DNA of 7,248 nt, from assembly GCA_964353405.1 (NCBI GenBank), contig CAYGWJ010000149.1, positions 1 through 7,248 on the forward strand, read 5' to 3'. The translations under genes and the position numbers were made by a program. Shown in pieces: positions 1 through 5,301 of the stretch (the stretch's first letter is position 1; each line of letters opens with the position of its first letter). The notes under the pieces are model-generated. The model saw only the letters and a program-made list of their open reading frames with translations. It did not search any database and was not told the DNA's origin. This DNA is from JBGLNJ01 sp964353405 (lineage in GTDB: Bacteria > Chloroflexota > Anaerolineae > Fen-1058).

Positions 1-1
1 C

Positions 2-1621
2 TTTGCCCTGATGTTACACACGGCCCAGACGGCCAGCAACTCGCTGGAACCGGACCAGGTTCTGGAGCAGGTGGCCGATGCCATGGTCACCGCCGTGGGA
101 GTGCCTTACTGCGGCATCTATCTGATGGATGCAGAACGACGTGTGCTCGTGCCCCGCGCCGTCCGCGGGCCATTGACTGAGGTGCGCCCCGATGTCTTTC
201 GTGAGCGGCCCCTGGATCCGGCGGTGGATTCCCTGGCGGGTGAGGCGTTACAGCGCCAGGCGCCGGCGGTTTGCTACGATGCCGAGGCTGATCCCCGCCT
301 CAGTCGGGAGACGGTGCAGGCCTGGAGTGTCAAATCGGTTTTGGCCGTGCCTATCCGGGTGAGCCAACAGGTGTTGGGTGTGGCAATTCTCAGCACGTCG
401 AACGATTATCGCCATTTCACCTCTGACGAGATCGAGCTGGTCTGGGGCATCGCCAACTCGGCGGCGTTGGCGGTAGATAAGGCCCGACTCTATGAAGAGA
501 CACGCCAGCGACTGGCCGAAAGCCAGGGCCTTGAGCGTGTGGCGGCCGCGTTGCTCCACAAGGTCAGCCTGGAAGAGGTGCTAGAGATCGTCTGCGCCGA
601 GGCCCAACAACTGACCGGCGCTGCGGGCAGTGCAGTCTTGCAGTTAGAAGATGATGCCTGGCTGCGAGTCGCCCACAGCACGGGGACGGCGCCCGCGTTC
701 TTTGACCGGATACCCGTCGAAGGGTCTTTGGCCGGCATCGCCGTGCGCCGGGATGAACCTTTTCTGACCAACGATCCAGCCGGCGAGGTGTACGAATATT
801 TGAGGGGTAAACGCCCCACGGCGTTTCTGTCCATGCCGTTGCACGCGAACGGAACCGTCATCGGCGTGCTGGAGGTGCTAGACAAGCCCGGCGGCTTTGT
901 GAAGGACGATGTGCGGATCGTCAGTCTCTTTGCCAATCAGGCTGCCATCAACATCGAGCACGCCCGGCTCAATCAGCAAGCCGGGCAATTGGCGGTGCTT
1001 GAGGAGCGGCAGCGGCTGGCGCGTGAACTGCACGACTCGATCGTTCAATCTCTCTACAGTATGACGCTCTACGCGGACGCGGCAGCGCTGGCCTTCGTGG
1101 CTGGCAAACAGGATGTTACGGTGAATCACCTGCAAGAGTTGCGGGACACGGCCCGGAACGCGATGCACGATATGCGGCTGCTGATCTTTGAGCTGCACCC
1201 GCCCGCGCTGGAACTGGAAGGGTTGGTGACGGCCCTGCGCGTCCGGCTGGCGGCGGTGGAGGCGCGCGCCGGGCTGCACACAGAGCTCATGGTAGAAGGA
1301 GAGCGGCGGTTGCCTATTGTGATCGAACAGGAACTCTATCGGATCGCTCAAGAGGCGCTCAACAATGTGATGAAACACGCCGGGGCGCAGCATGTGACGA
1401 TTCGTTTGCAGTACGGGCGGACGGCCGTCCGCCCCTACGTTTGCCTGCAAGTGCGCGACGACGGAATAGGCTTCGACCCGCTCACCGCCAGGAACACCGG
1501 TGGGATGGGGTTGCACAGTTTCGAGGAGCGGGCCGCCAAGGTGGGCGGCCGGGTAACGTTGGAAAGCAGCCCTGGGAAGGGAACGACGGTGACGGTGAGC
1601 ATAGAAGCTCGGAGGAACTGA
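2..1621 (+). CDS. GAF-GAF sensor histidine kinase, NarL/DegS type (5' partial)
   Basis: Cytoplasmic sensor kinase that would autophosphorylate on histidine and pass the phosphate to a response regulator. The frame is open to the window edge; the first ATG is at 11 with no room to see a ribosome site, so the true start probably lies upstream. Counting from that ATG, GAF domain 1 spans about residues 10-155 and GAF domain 2 about 185-325, joined by a helical linker. The HisKA_3 dimerisation helix follows with the H-box RQRLARELHDS, phospho-acceptor His341. The ATPase domain shows an N-box (EALNNVMKHA, Asn451/452), a G1 box (DDGIGFD, 483-489) and a G2 box (GGMGLHS, 497-503). No transmembrane segment is visible, so the GAF domains probably sense a soluble ligand or redox/light cue; the ligand cannot be told. 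The likely partner is the response regulator at 1874. Confidence 0.93.
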   Translation, partial: FALMLHTAQTASNSLEPDQVLEQVADAMVTAVGVPYCGIYLMDAERRVLVPRAVRGPLTEVRPDVFRERPLDPAVDSLAGEALQRQAPAVCYDAEADPRLSRETVQAWSVKSVLAVPIRVSQQVLGVAILSTSNDYRHFTSDEIELVWGIANSAALAVDKARLYEETRQRLAESQGLERVAAALLHKVSLEEVLEIVCAEAQQLTGAAGSAVLQLEDDAWLRVAHSTGTAPAFFDRIPVEGSLAGIAVRRDEPFLTNDPAGEVYEYLRGKRPTAFLSMPLHANGTVIGVLEVLDKPGGFVKDDVRIVSLFANQAAINIEHARLNQQAGQLAVLEERQRLARELHDSIVQSLYSMTLYADAAALAFVAGKQDVTVNHLQELRDTARNAMHDMRLLIFELHPPALELEGLVTALRVRLAAVEARAGLHTELMVEGERRLPIVIEQELYRIAQEALNNVMKHAGAQHVTIRLQYGRTAVRPYVCLQVRDDGIGFDPLTARNTGGMGLHSFEERAAKVGGRVTLESSPGKGTTVTVSIEARRN

Positions 1622-1774
1622 TTTCCTGGAGCGCCTGATCGCCGGCCTGAAGAAGAAACAGCAAGCCGGAGATTGGGACAAGAGCTTGGGCGTCAAGGAA
1701 GCCGGAGCAAGCTACGCTGCCCAAGATGCGGACCTTCCATTTGAACTGCCAGAAGAAACCAAAGACTCGGAGGT

Positions 1775-1860
1775 ACTCGAAGGGATTCAGGGGAACTCGG
1801 AGGAACTCGGGATCGAGCCGAGTTTTCCTGAATTCCCCCGAGCTCCCCTGAGCTTCGAGT
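1775..1860 (+). repeat. Long imperfect inverted repeat upstream of the regulator gene
   Basis: ACTCGAAG at 1775-1782 pairs with CTTCGAGT at 1853-1860. CAGGGGAACTCGG at 1788-1800 pairs with CCGAGCTCCCCTG at 1838-1850 with one mismatch. AACTCGG at 1804-1810 pairs with CCGAGTT at 1818-1824 around a 7-base loop. Together these can form one long interrupted hairpin. It is followed directly by TTTTAGGAGG, so the outer stem abuts a short T-run and the regulator's ribosome site. It could be an attenuator or processing structure between the two signalling genes, or a dispersed genomic repeat. The pairing is seen; the role is inferred. Confidence 0.6.
1792..1811 (+). repeat. 10-bp tandem repeat GGAACTCGG(A/G)
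   Basis: Two adjacent copies, GGAACTCGGA at 1792-1801 and GGAACTCGGG at 1802-1811, differ only in the last base. Related variants are CTCGGAGGAACT at 1608-1619 (end of the kinase gene), CTCGGAGGTACTCG at 1766-1779, and inverted forms at 1818-1827 and 1838-1847. The motif is therefore spread through the whole gap. Confidence 0.6.
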
Positions 1861-1863
1861 TTT

Positions 1864-1869
1864 AGGAGG
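1864..1869 (+). promoter_or_regulatory. Strong ribosome binding site of the LuxR-type regulator
   Basis: AGGAGG with a 4-base spacer to the ATG at 1874. It fixes the start of the regulator and touches the base of the inverted repeat ending at 1860, so folding of that repeat could influence translation. Confidence 0.8.
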
Positions 1870-1873
1870 CGTC

Positions 1874-2560
1874 ATGAGCCAGGCGATTCGCGTTCTGATT
1901 GTTGACGACCATACGATTGTCCGCAAAGGCATCCGCGCCTTGCTGGCGGAGATAGAAGGCATGGAGGTGGTGGGGGAGGCAGACAATGGGCAGGAGGCTG
2001 TAGCCCAGGCGGAAACACTCCACCCTGACGTGATCCTGATGGACTTGGCCATGCCCAAGATGGACGGCATCGAGGCTACCCGCCAGATTAAGGCGAGTCA
2101 GCCGGAGAGCCGCATCCTCGTCATGACCAGCTTTGCGGCCGATGATAAAGTGTTCCCGGCCATCAAGGCGGGCGCTCTGGGCTATCTCCTCAAAGAATCT
2201 GCTCCCGAAGATCTCGTGCAGGCGATCCACCAGATCCATCGTGGGGAATCGTCGCTCCACCCGACCATCGCCCGCAAAGTCTTGCAAGAGATCACCCATC
2301 CCTCGGACCGTCCACCGACTCCCAACCCGCTGACCGAGCGAGAAGACGAAGTGCTACGCCTGGTGGCTCAAGGGCTGAGCAACCAGGACATTGCCAGGAA
2401 ATTGAACATCAGCGACCCGACGGTGCGCACGCACGTGAGCAACATTATGAGCAAGCTGCACCTGGCGACTCGGATACAGGCCGCGCTGTATGCCCTGCGG
2501 GAGGGGCTGGTAGCGCTGGACGCTGGCGCGGAGCAGGACGCCAGCGGTGAAGAAGGATAG
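1874..2560 (+). CDS. NarL/FixJ-family (LuxR-type) response regulator
   Basis: DNA-binding transcription regulator of 228 residues, the usual length for the family. The receiver domain covers about 1-122, with the acidic pair Asp11-Asp12 (VLIVDDH), phospho-acceptor Asp57 (LMDLAMP), Thr85 and Lys107 (YLLKES). After a proline-rich linker the LuxR helix-turn-helix spans about 152-212, starting NPLTEREDEVLRLVAQGLSN and continuing DIARKLNISDPTVRTHVSNI. All receiver key residues are present, so it should be phosphorylated normally, most likely by the kinase just upstream. The tail after the HTH is short and acidic. The start is fixed by AGGAGG. A strong hairpin terminator follows at 2608. The target genes cannot be read from the sequence; the PDZ operon downstream is one candidate. 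Confidence 0.95.
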   Translation: MSQAIRVLIVDDHTIVRKGIRALLAEIEGMEVVGEADNGQEAVAQAETLHPDVILMDLAMPKMDGIEATRQIKASQPESRILVMTSFAADDKVFPAIKAGALGYLLKESAPEDLVQAIHQIHRGESSLHPTIARKVLQEITHPSDRPPTPNPLTEREDEVLRLVAQGLSNQDIARKLNISDPTVRTHVSNIMSKLHLATRIQAALYALREGLVALDAGAEQDASGEEG

Positions 2561-2607
2561 CGTGTTACACCAACACTTGTCGTAGACCTCGTACAACAAA
2601 AGTAGAG

Positions 2608-2634
2608 AAAGACCACCTCAAGGCGGTCTTTTTG
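2608..2634 (+). terminator. Rho-independent terminator after the regulator gene
   Basis: Stem AAAGACCACC (2608-2617), loop TCAA, stem GGCGGTCTTT (2622-2631), with one A-C mismatch and a T-rich run through 2633. It sits 48 bases after the regulator's stop codon and ends the two-component unit. Confidence 0.85.
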
Positions 2635-2657
2635 TCTATCCAAAAATCTGCTCCTCT

Positions 2658-2679
2658 CCGATGACACCGCATCGGTTTT
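2658..2679 (+). terminator. Second, weaker terminator-like hairpin
   Basis: CCGATG (2658-2663) and CATCGG (2670-2675) form a 6-bp stem around a 6-base loop, followed by TTTTC. It could be a backup terminator, or an operator in front of the PDZ gene. Confidence 0.4.
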
Positions 2680-2710
2680 CAGATAAGCTTGGGGTGTACT
2701 CGAGGAGTGA

Positions 2711-3418
2711 ATGAAAATGGCACTTGCATATACCGGTATCGTCCAGAAGGTGATGGAAAAAGTCGCACCGCAATTATGGACAATGCGTCGTAACAAGGTC
2801 ACCCCAAGGTCCCCAACGCAACGCAGCCAGGTCGTGAATGAAAAACCCGATAGCGCGTTGTCCCCGCCCCTGAAGGGCGTCCTGCCCACAGGGGGCTGTG
2901 CCGGGACAGGACACCCTCAAGGGGTGTACCCAACGCCCTGGCTGGGCCTCTTGGGTCTGACCGTCACGCCGGACGTGGCTCAGGCGATGAACCTCGCCTC
3001 TGACCAGCAAGGTGTCCTGGTGGAACAGGTGCAACAACAAGGGCCGGCAGACCGGGCACATCTGCGGGAGGGGAGCCAGGCCTTTGTCAGCCACGGACAT
3101 CGGCAGCTTATCGGGGGTGACGTGATCGTCGCGCTCGATGGTCAACCGGTGAGCCGATTGAACGATATGCAAGCCCTTCTGCGGCGAACTCGACCAGGCC
3201 AGACGGTGATATTGACACTCCTTCAAGGCAAGGAGCAGATACAGGTGAGGGTGACTTTAGCGCGGGGTCCTGCTTCTATCTTGAGTCCGAGTTTAGCGAT
3301 GATGCTTCAACACAGGCCAAGTTACACCCCTTACGGGTGTCCTGTCCCGGCACAGCCCCCTGTGGGCAGGACGCCTTTAAGGGGCGGGGACAGCGATTTG
3401 GCGGGAGCTACATTCTAA
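2711..3418 (+). CDS. Stand-alone HtrA-like PDZ-domain protein with repeat-derived flanks
   Basis: Predicted 235-residue protein. Residues 77-187 form a PDZ domain of the HtrA/DegP kind: peptide-binding loop WLGLLGLTV, then GVLVEQVQQQGPADRAHL, then LIGGDVIVALDGQPVSRL, then TRPGQTVILTLLQGKEQ. No trypsin-like protease domain, His-Asp-Ser triad, signal peptide or membrane segment is visible. Residues 1-49 resemble nothing I recognise. About residues 50-74 and 204-228 are translated from two copies of one palindromic repeat in opposite orientation, giving odd Gly/Pro/Cys-rich stretches. The start has GAGGAG at 2702-2707, close to the ATG; a second ATG at 2717 is possible. The single-domain regulator follows 13 bases after the stop, suggesting co-transcription. 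It may be an HtrA fragment kept as a peptide-binding adaptor, or a decaying pseudogene. Confidence 0.7.
   Translation: MKMALAYTGIVQKVMEKVAPQLWTMRRNKVTPRSPTQRSQVVNEKPDSALSPPLKGVLPTGGCAGTGHPQGVYPTPWLGLLGLTVTPDVAQAMNLASDQQGVLVEQVQQQGPADRAHLREGSQAFVSHGHRQLIGGDVIVALDGQPVSRLNDMQALLRRTRPGQTVILTLLQGKEQIQVRVTLARGPASILSPSLAMMLQHRPSYTPYGCPVPAQPPVGRTPLRGGDSDLAGATF
2859..2930 (-). repeat. 72-bp palindromic element, left copy, inside the PDZ gene
   Basis: The reverse complement of 2859-2930 matches 3321-3392 over 72 bases with five mismatches and no gaps. It contains three hairpins: CGCCC/GGGCG (2865-2879), GTCCTG/CAGGAC (2879-2884 with 2907-2912, enclosing CACAG/CTGTG), and ACACCC/GGGTGT (2911-2927). It is read in frame as protein just before the PDZ domain. 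The three-hairpin layout resembles REP/BIME or small palindromic mobile elements; I cannot name a family. Confidence 0.85.
3321..3392 (+). repeat. 72-bp palindromic element, right copy, inside the PDZ gene
   Basis: Partner of the copy at 2859-2930, in opposite orientation and also read in frame, encoding most of the C-terminal tail (YTPYGCPVPAQPPVGRTPLR). Its hairpins are ACACCC/GGGTGT (3324-3340) and GTCCTG/CAGGAC (3339-3344 with 3367-3372). The third, CGCC/GGCG near 3372-3386, is weaker. The central 35 bases are identical between copies, while three of the five differences lie in or beside hairpin loops. Confidence 0.85.
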
Positions 3419-3419
3419 C

Positions 3420-3426
3420 AGGGTGA
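3420..3426 (+). promoter_or_regulatory. Ribosome binding site deciding the start at 3432
   Basis: AGGGTGA lies 5 bases before the ATG at 3432. The alternative GTG start at 3423 would sit inside this site with no other ribosome site upstream, so ATG 3432 is preferred. Confidence 0.6.
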
Positions 3427-3431
3427 CGTCT

Positions 3432-3878
3432 ATGGATCAACGCGTGCAGGTTCTGATCGCCGATTACGAAGTGCACACTCGTCGAGGTCTGCAAGCCCTG
3501 TTGGCCGCTTGGCCGCAGATAGAGGTGGTGGGTGTGGCGGCGAATGGCGTGGAGGCAGTACAAATGGTGGAGAAATGCCAGCCGGACGTGGCACTCATGG
3601 ACATCCCGATACCGGTACTTGCCCTGCCTGCCCTAGACGGCAGGCCAGAGAGCGGAGCCGAAGGGATGGATGCACTGGAAGCGATCCGCCTCATCAAAAG
3701 CCGGCAGCCGCGGGTCAGGATTGTGGTGCTGACGATGTACACGGCTCATCGGGCTGCCGCGTTGGCCGCCGGGGCTGATGCCTTTTTGCTCAAGGGCTGT
3801 CCGGCACAAGACCTGTTGGAGGCGATCTCAAGTCATGCGGCGTTGAGTACAACGCCCCATCCCAGCGGGCCAGGTTGA
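3432..3878 (+). CDS. Single-domain, atypical response regulator (receiver only)
   Basis: A 148-residue receiver-domain protein with no DNA-binding output domain. Asp11 of the acidic pocket is present (VLIADYE), but the second acidic residue of the usual DD pair is Tyr12. Phospho-acceptor Asp57 (LMDIPIP), Thr101 (VVLTMYT) and Lys121 (FLLKG) are kept. Between Val62 and Met79 there are about 16 extra residues (LALPALDGRPESGAEG) relative to the neighbouring regulator, in the loop after the phosphorylation site; their DNA includes a 7-bp hairpin. The protein ends about 13 residues after the receiver fold where NarL proteins continue to the HTH. It could be a phosphate sink or protein-interaction regulator for the upstream kinase, or a truncated NarL protein. 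It is probably co-transcribed with the PDZ gene. Confidence 0.85.
   Translation: MDQRVQVLIADYEVHTRRGLQALLAAWPQIEVVGVAANGVEAVQMVEKCQPDVALMDIPIPVLALPALDGRPESGAEGMDALEAIRLIKSRQPRVRIVVLTMYTAHRAAALAAGADAFLLKGCPAQDLLEAISSHAALSTTPHPSGPG
3626..3645 (+). repeat. Small palindrome inside the receiver insertion
   Basis: GCCTGCC (3626-3632) and GGCAGGC (3639-3645) form a perfect 7-bp stem with a 6-base loop. It lies within the 48 extra bases at 3618-3665 that encode the receiver's inserted loop. Confidence 0.5.
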
Positions 3879-3899
3879 TCAGACTAACCTGATCGTTTT
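3877..3899 (+). terminator. Weak terminator-like hairpin after the receiver gene
   Basis: GATCAG (3877-3882) and CTGATC (3889-3894) form a 6-bp stem with a 6-base loop, followed by GTTTTG. An alternative stem CAGGTT/AACCTG (3871-3891) overlaps it. The stem is AT-rich and short, so termination would be partial at best. Confidence 0.35.
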
Positions 3900-3997
3900 G
3901 AGTTGGCTGATGTTGTGCTAACCTTCGCCAAGGAACCCTGGCAATTCGGATCCAGTGCGAACTATCCATGCGCCGGCTAGAGAATGAGAGGTGCGTA

Positions 3998-4567
3998 ATG
4001 AATAGATCGTTTTTCGGATTATTCATGGTCGTCATCGTGCTGGCCCTCGTGGCAGGACTGGCAGTGTTTGGCAATGATCTAATGAATCCCGATACTAGCG
4101 CCGCCAAGGCAGACGCAATAAGGCAAGTGACCCAAAGCAAGGCAAACAAGGAGGCGATTGATTGGGCCAATGCCCAGCAGAAGCAAGCGATTGAGTGGGA
4201 CAAGGCCCAGCAGGAGGCTGTTGTCCAGCAACGTCAGTCCGATCAGACTCTAGAGCTCCAAGCGCAGCGTAACCAGATCATGAACTCCTGGTCGCCCGCC
4301 ATCATCGCAGTCACACTGGTGGCAACGCTGGTTCTCAGCGCAGCGCTAGCGTACTTCCTGATCCGGTCTGGAGCAGCCCGGGCCCAAGCGCCGGTAAGAG
4401 TTCAAGTCCAGGCTTTGGTCGCAGTTCAGTCGCCAGCCCAGATCCAGGCCCTGGCAGCGCAGATCGAGTCGTGGAACAATCTCGACTGGCGTGCCGAACA
4501 AATTCACAAAGCACGCGCGAATGAGGCCGCGGAACGATGGATGGAACTGGCCCGACAGGCAGCTTGA
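3998..4567 (+). CDS. Two-TM membrane protein with coiled-coil domain (unknown function)
   Basis: A 189-residue protein I do not recognise as a named family. An N-terminal membrane segment lies at about 5-25 (FFGLFMVVIVLALVAGLAVFG), then a helical, Gln/Ala/Lys-rich region at about 33-95, a second membrane segment at about 100-122, and a polar helical C-terminal domain rich in Gln, Ala and Trp. The helical region carries two consecutive 11-residue repeats, EAIDWANAQQK and QAIEWDKAQQE (residues 52-73), matching the 11-residue periodicity of some coiled coils. The start at 3998 is chosen because GAGAGGTG lies just upstream; an in-frame ATG at 3968 has no ribosome site. The N- and C-terminal parts should lie on the same membrane side with the coiled coil opposite. 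After the TGA stop the same frame stays open for 50 more codons. Confidence 0.8.
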   Translation: MNRSFFGLFMVVIVLALVAGLAVFGNDLMNPDTSAAKADAIRQVTQSKANKEAIDWANAQQKQAIEWDKAQQEAVVQQRQSDQTLELQAQRNQIMNSWSPAIIAVTLVATLVLSAALAYFLIRSGAARAQAPVRVQVQALVAVQSPAQIQALAAQIESWNNLDWRAEQIHKARANEAAERWMELARQAA

Positions 4568-4579
4568 ATAAGCCACATC

Positions 4580-4720
4580 ATGCGCGACTCGGGCGCCGTT
4601 GACATCCATCGCTGGACAAACGAACTGAGTGCGGCCAGCGGATGGACCGGTTTTCGGGAAGACGTTTTGCCTGAGGGTGATGTGCCCTTCACCTGGACGC
4701 ACATCCGCAGGCACTCATAA
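4580..4720 (+). other. Small open frame in line with the preceding gene (46 codons)
   Basis: ATG 4580 to TAA 4718-4720, beginning MRDSGAVDIHRWTNELSA. It is in the same frame as the membrane-protein gene ending at 4567. No convincing ribosome site precedes the ATG. Its TAA overlaps the AAGGAG of the next gene. It could be a tail cut off by a stop mutation, a small gene, or chance. Confidence 0.25.
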
Positions 4721-4730
4721 GGAGACTCAC

Positions 4731-5018
4731 ATGACACTATTTGGTTTGCTCGTGCTCGTGATCATCGCGGCGATCGCCGGCAGCCTGGGCCAGGCGCTTG
4801 CCGGTTTCTCCCGGGGAGGGTGCCTGGTCTCGGCGGTCGTGGGCTTTATCGGGGCCTACCTGGGCATGTGGATCGCCCAGCGCTTTGGCCTGCCCGACAT
4901 CCTGGTGCTGAATATTGACGGCCAACCGTTTCCAGTGGTCTGGGCGATCATCGGCTCGGCCATCTTTTCCCTCATCGTCGGCCTGTTTACCCGACGGCGT
5001 TACGTGCGGGTGCGATAG
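4731..5018 (+). CDS. GlsB/YeaQ/YmgE family stress-response membrane protein
   Basis: A 95-residue inner-membrane protein with three hydrophobic segments at about 4-23, 32-51 and 67-86. The Gly/Ala-rich core RGGCLVSAVVGFIGAYLGMW fits the family formerly called transglycosylase-associated proteins. Members are small, often stress-induced membrane proteins with no established enzymatic activity. Compared with many members it has a longer loop between segments 2 and 3 (LPDILVLNIDGQPFP) and a basic C-terminus (TRRRYVRVR), which should face the cytoplasm. The start is fixed by AAGGAG at 4719-4724, six bases before the ATG; an upstream in-frame start near 4629 lacks a ribosome site. A MITE-like element begins two bases after the stop codon. 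Confidence 0.85.
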   Translation: MTLFGLLVLVIIAAIAGSLGQALAGFSRGGCLVSAVVGFIGAYLGMWIAQRFGLPDILVLNIDGQPFPVVWAIIGSAIFSLIVGLFTRRRYVRVR

Positions 5019-5019
5019 G

Positions 5020-5130
5020 CTAGTGGTTTGTCAAGGATCATTTTAGGGGTGCGCCCAGCTTGAAAACCCTGTATTTGCAAGGCTTTTCGGTTCTCTCCCA
5101 CAGGGAAAATGAAGTTTGACAAACCACTAG
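5020..5130. mobile_element. MITE-like element, 111 bp, perfect 15-bp terminal inverted repeats
   Basis: CTAGTGGTTTGTCAA at 5020-5034 is the exact reverse complement of TTGACAAACCACTAG at 5116-5130. After four non-matching bases the arms match again as TCATTTT (left) and AAAATGA (right), so the inverted similarity extends to about 26 bases. The 111-bp length holds no gene. Both ends carry TA within CTAG, which fits a TA-target insertion as in IS630/Tc1-type elements, but the duplication cannot be proven from one copy. It would need a transposase supplied from elsewhere. Confidence 0.8.
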
Positions 5131-5301
5131 ATCGCAGCGTGGATCAATCCATCAACGGCGGTCGCTGCGCGTCGTTAGGAACTGGCGTTCCTCGGCACGT
5201 CCGATGACTCATTGGCGCTCGACGACGTTCCGTTCGAGCCACACTGGACGCGCCTGTTTGTGTGCAATGCCATGAACTGGGAGTCACGCCAAGGAGTTAC
5301 T

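Larger units (their letters stand above)
1622..1873 (+). other. Kinase-regulator gap: open frame without ATG, repeat-rich
   Basis: This 252-base gap separates the kinase from its regulator, which usually overlap or nearly touch. One + frame stays open from 1605 to a TAG at 1863-1865, encoding a lysine/glutamate-rich stretch that begins KLGGTDFLERLIAGLKKK and turns proline/glutamate-rich. It has no ATG or GTG; the only alternative start seen, TTG at 1686, has a poorly placed GGAG. The second half (1766-1860) is made of variants of GGAACTCGG in both orientations and folds on itself. It may be a decayed coding tail, an untranslated leader, or chance openness in repeat DNA. I do not call it a gene. 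Confidence 0.4.

Noticed and set aside
878..1696. Long minus-strand open frame (272 codons) across the kinase gene
   Set aside because: It is antisense to a kinase with all expected motifs; its composition is Arg/His/Pro-rich and it has no ribosome site.
2368..2889. Minus-strand open frame of 173 codons across the terminator and regulator end
   Set aside because: It crosses a terminator and lies opposite the conserved LuxR HTH; the Ser/Arg-rich composition is typical of a shadow frame.
2931..3320. Invertible switch: PDZ segment flipped between the two inverted 72-bp repeats
   Set aside because: The flipped segment would meet a stop in the gene's frame and offers no alternative protein end; no invertase gene is present in the window. 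Possible by recombination, but nothing supports a programmed switch.
3509..3778. Plus-strand open frame of 89 codons inside the second regulator
   Set aside because: It is a Gly/Arg-rich shadow frame of the receiver gene, which has clear family motifs.
4346..4714. Minus-strand open frame of 122 codons
   Set aside because: It overlaps the end of the two-TM protein gene, has no ribosome site and shows no recognisable domain.
4629..4730. Upstream start for the GlsB-like protein
   Set aside because: It would add 34 non-hydrophobic residues unlike the family and lacks a ribosome site; AAGGAG supports ATG 4731.
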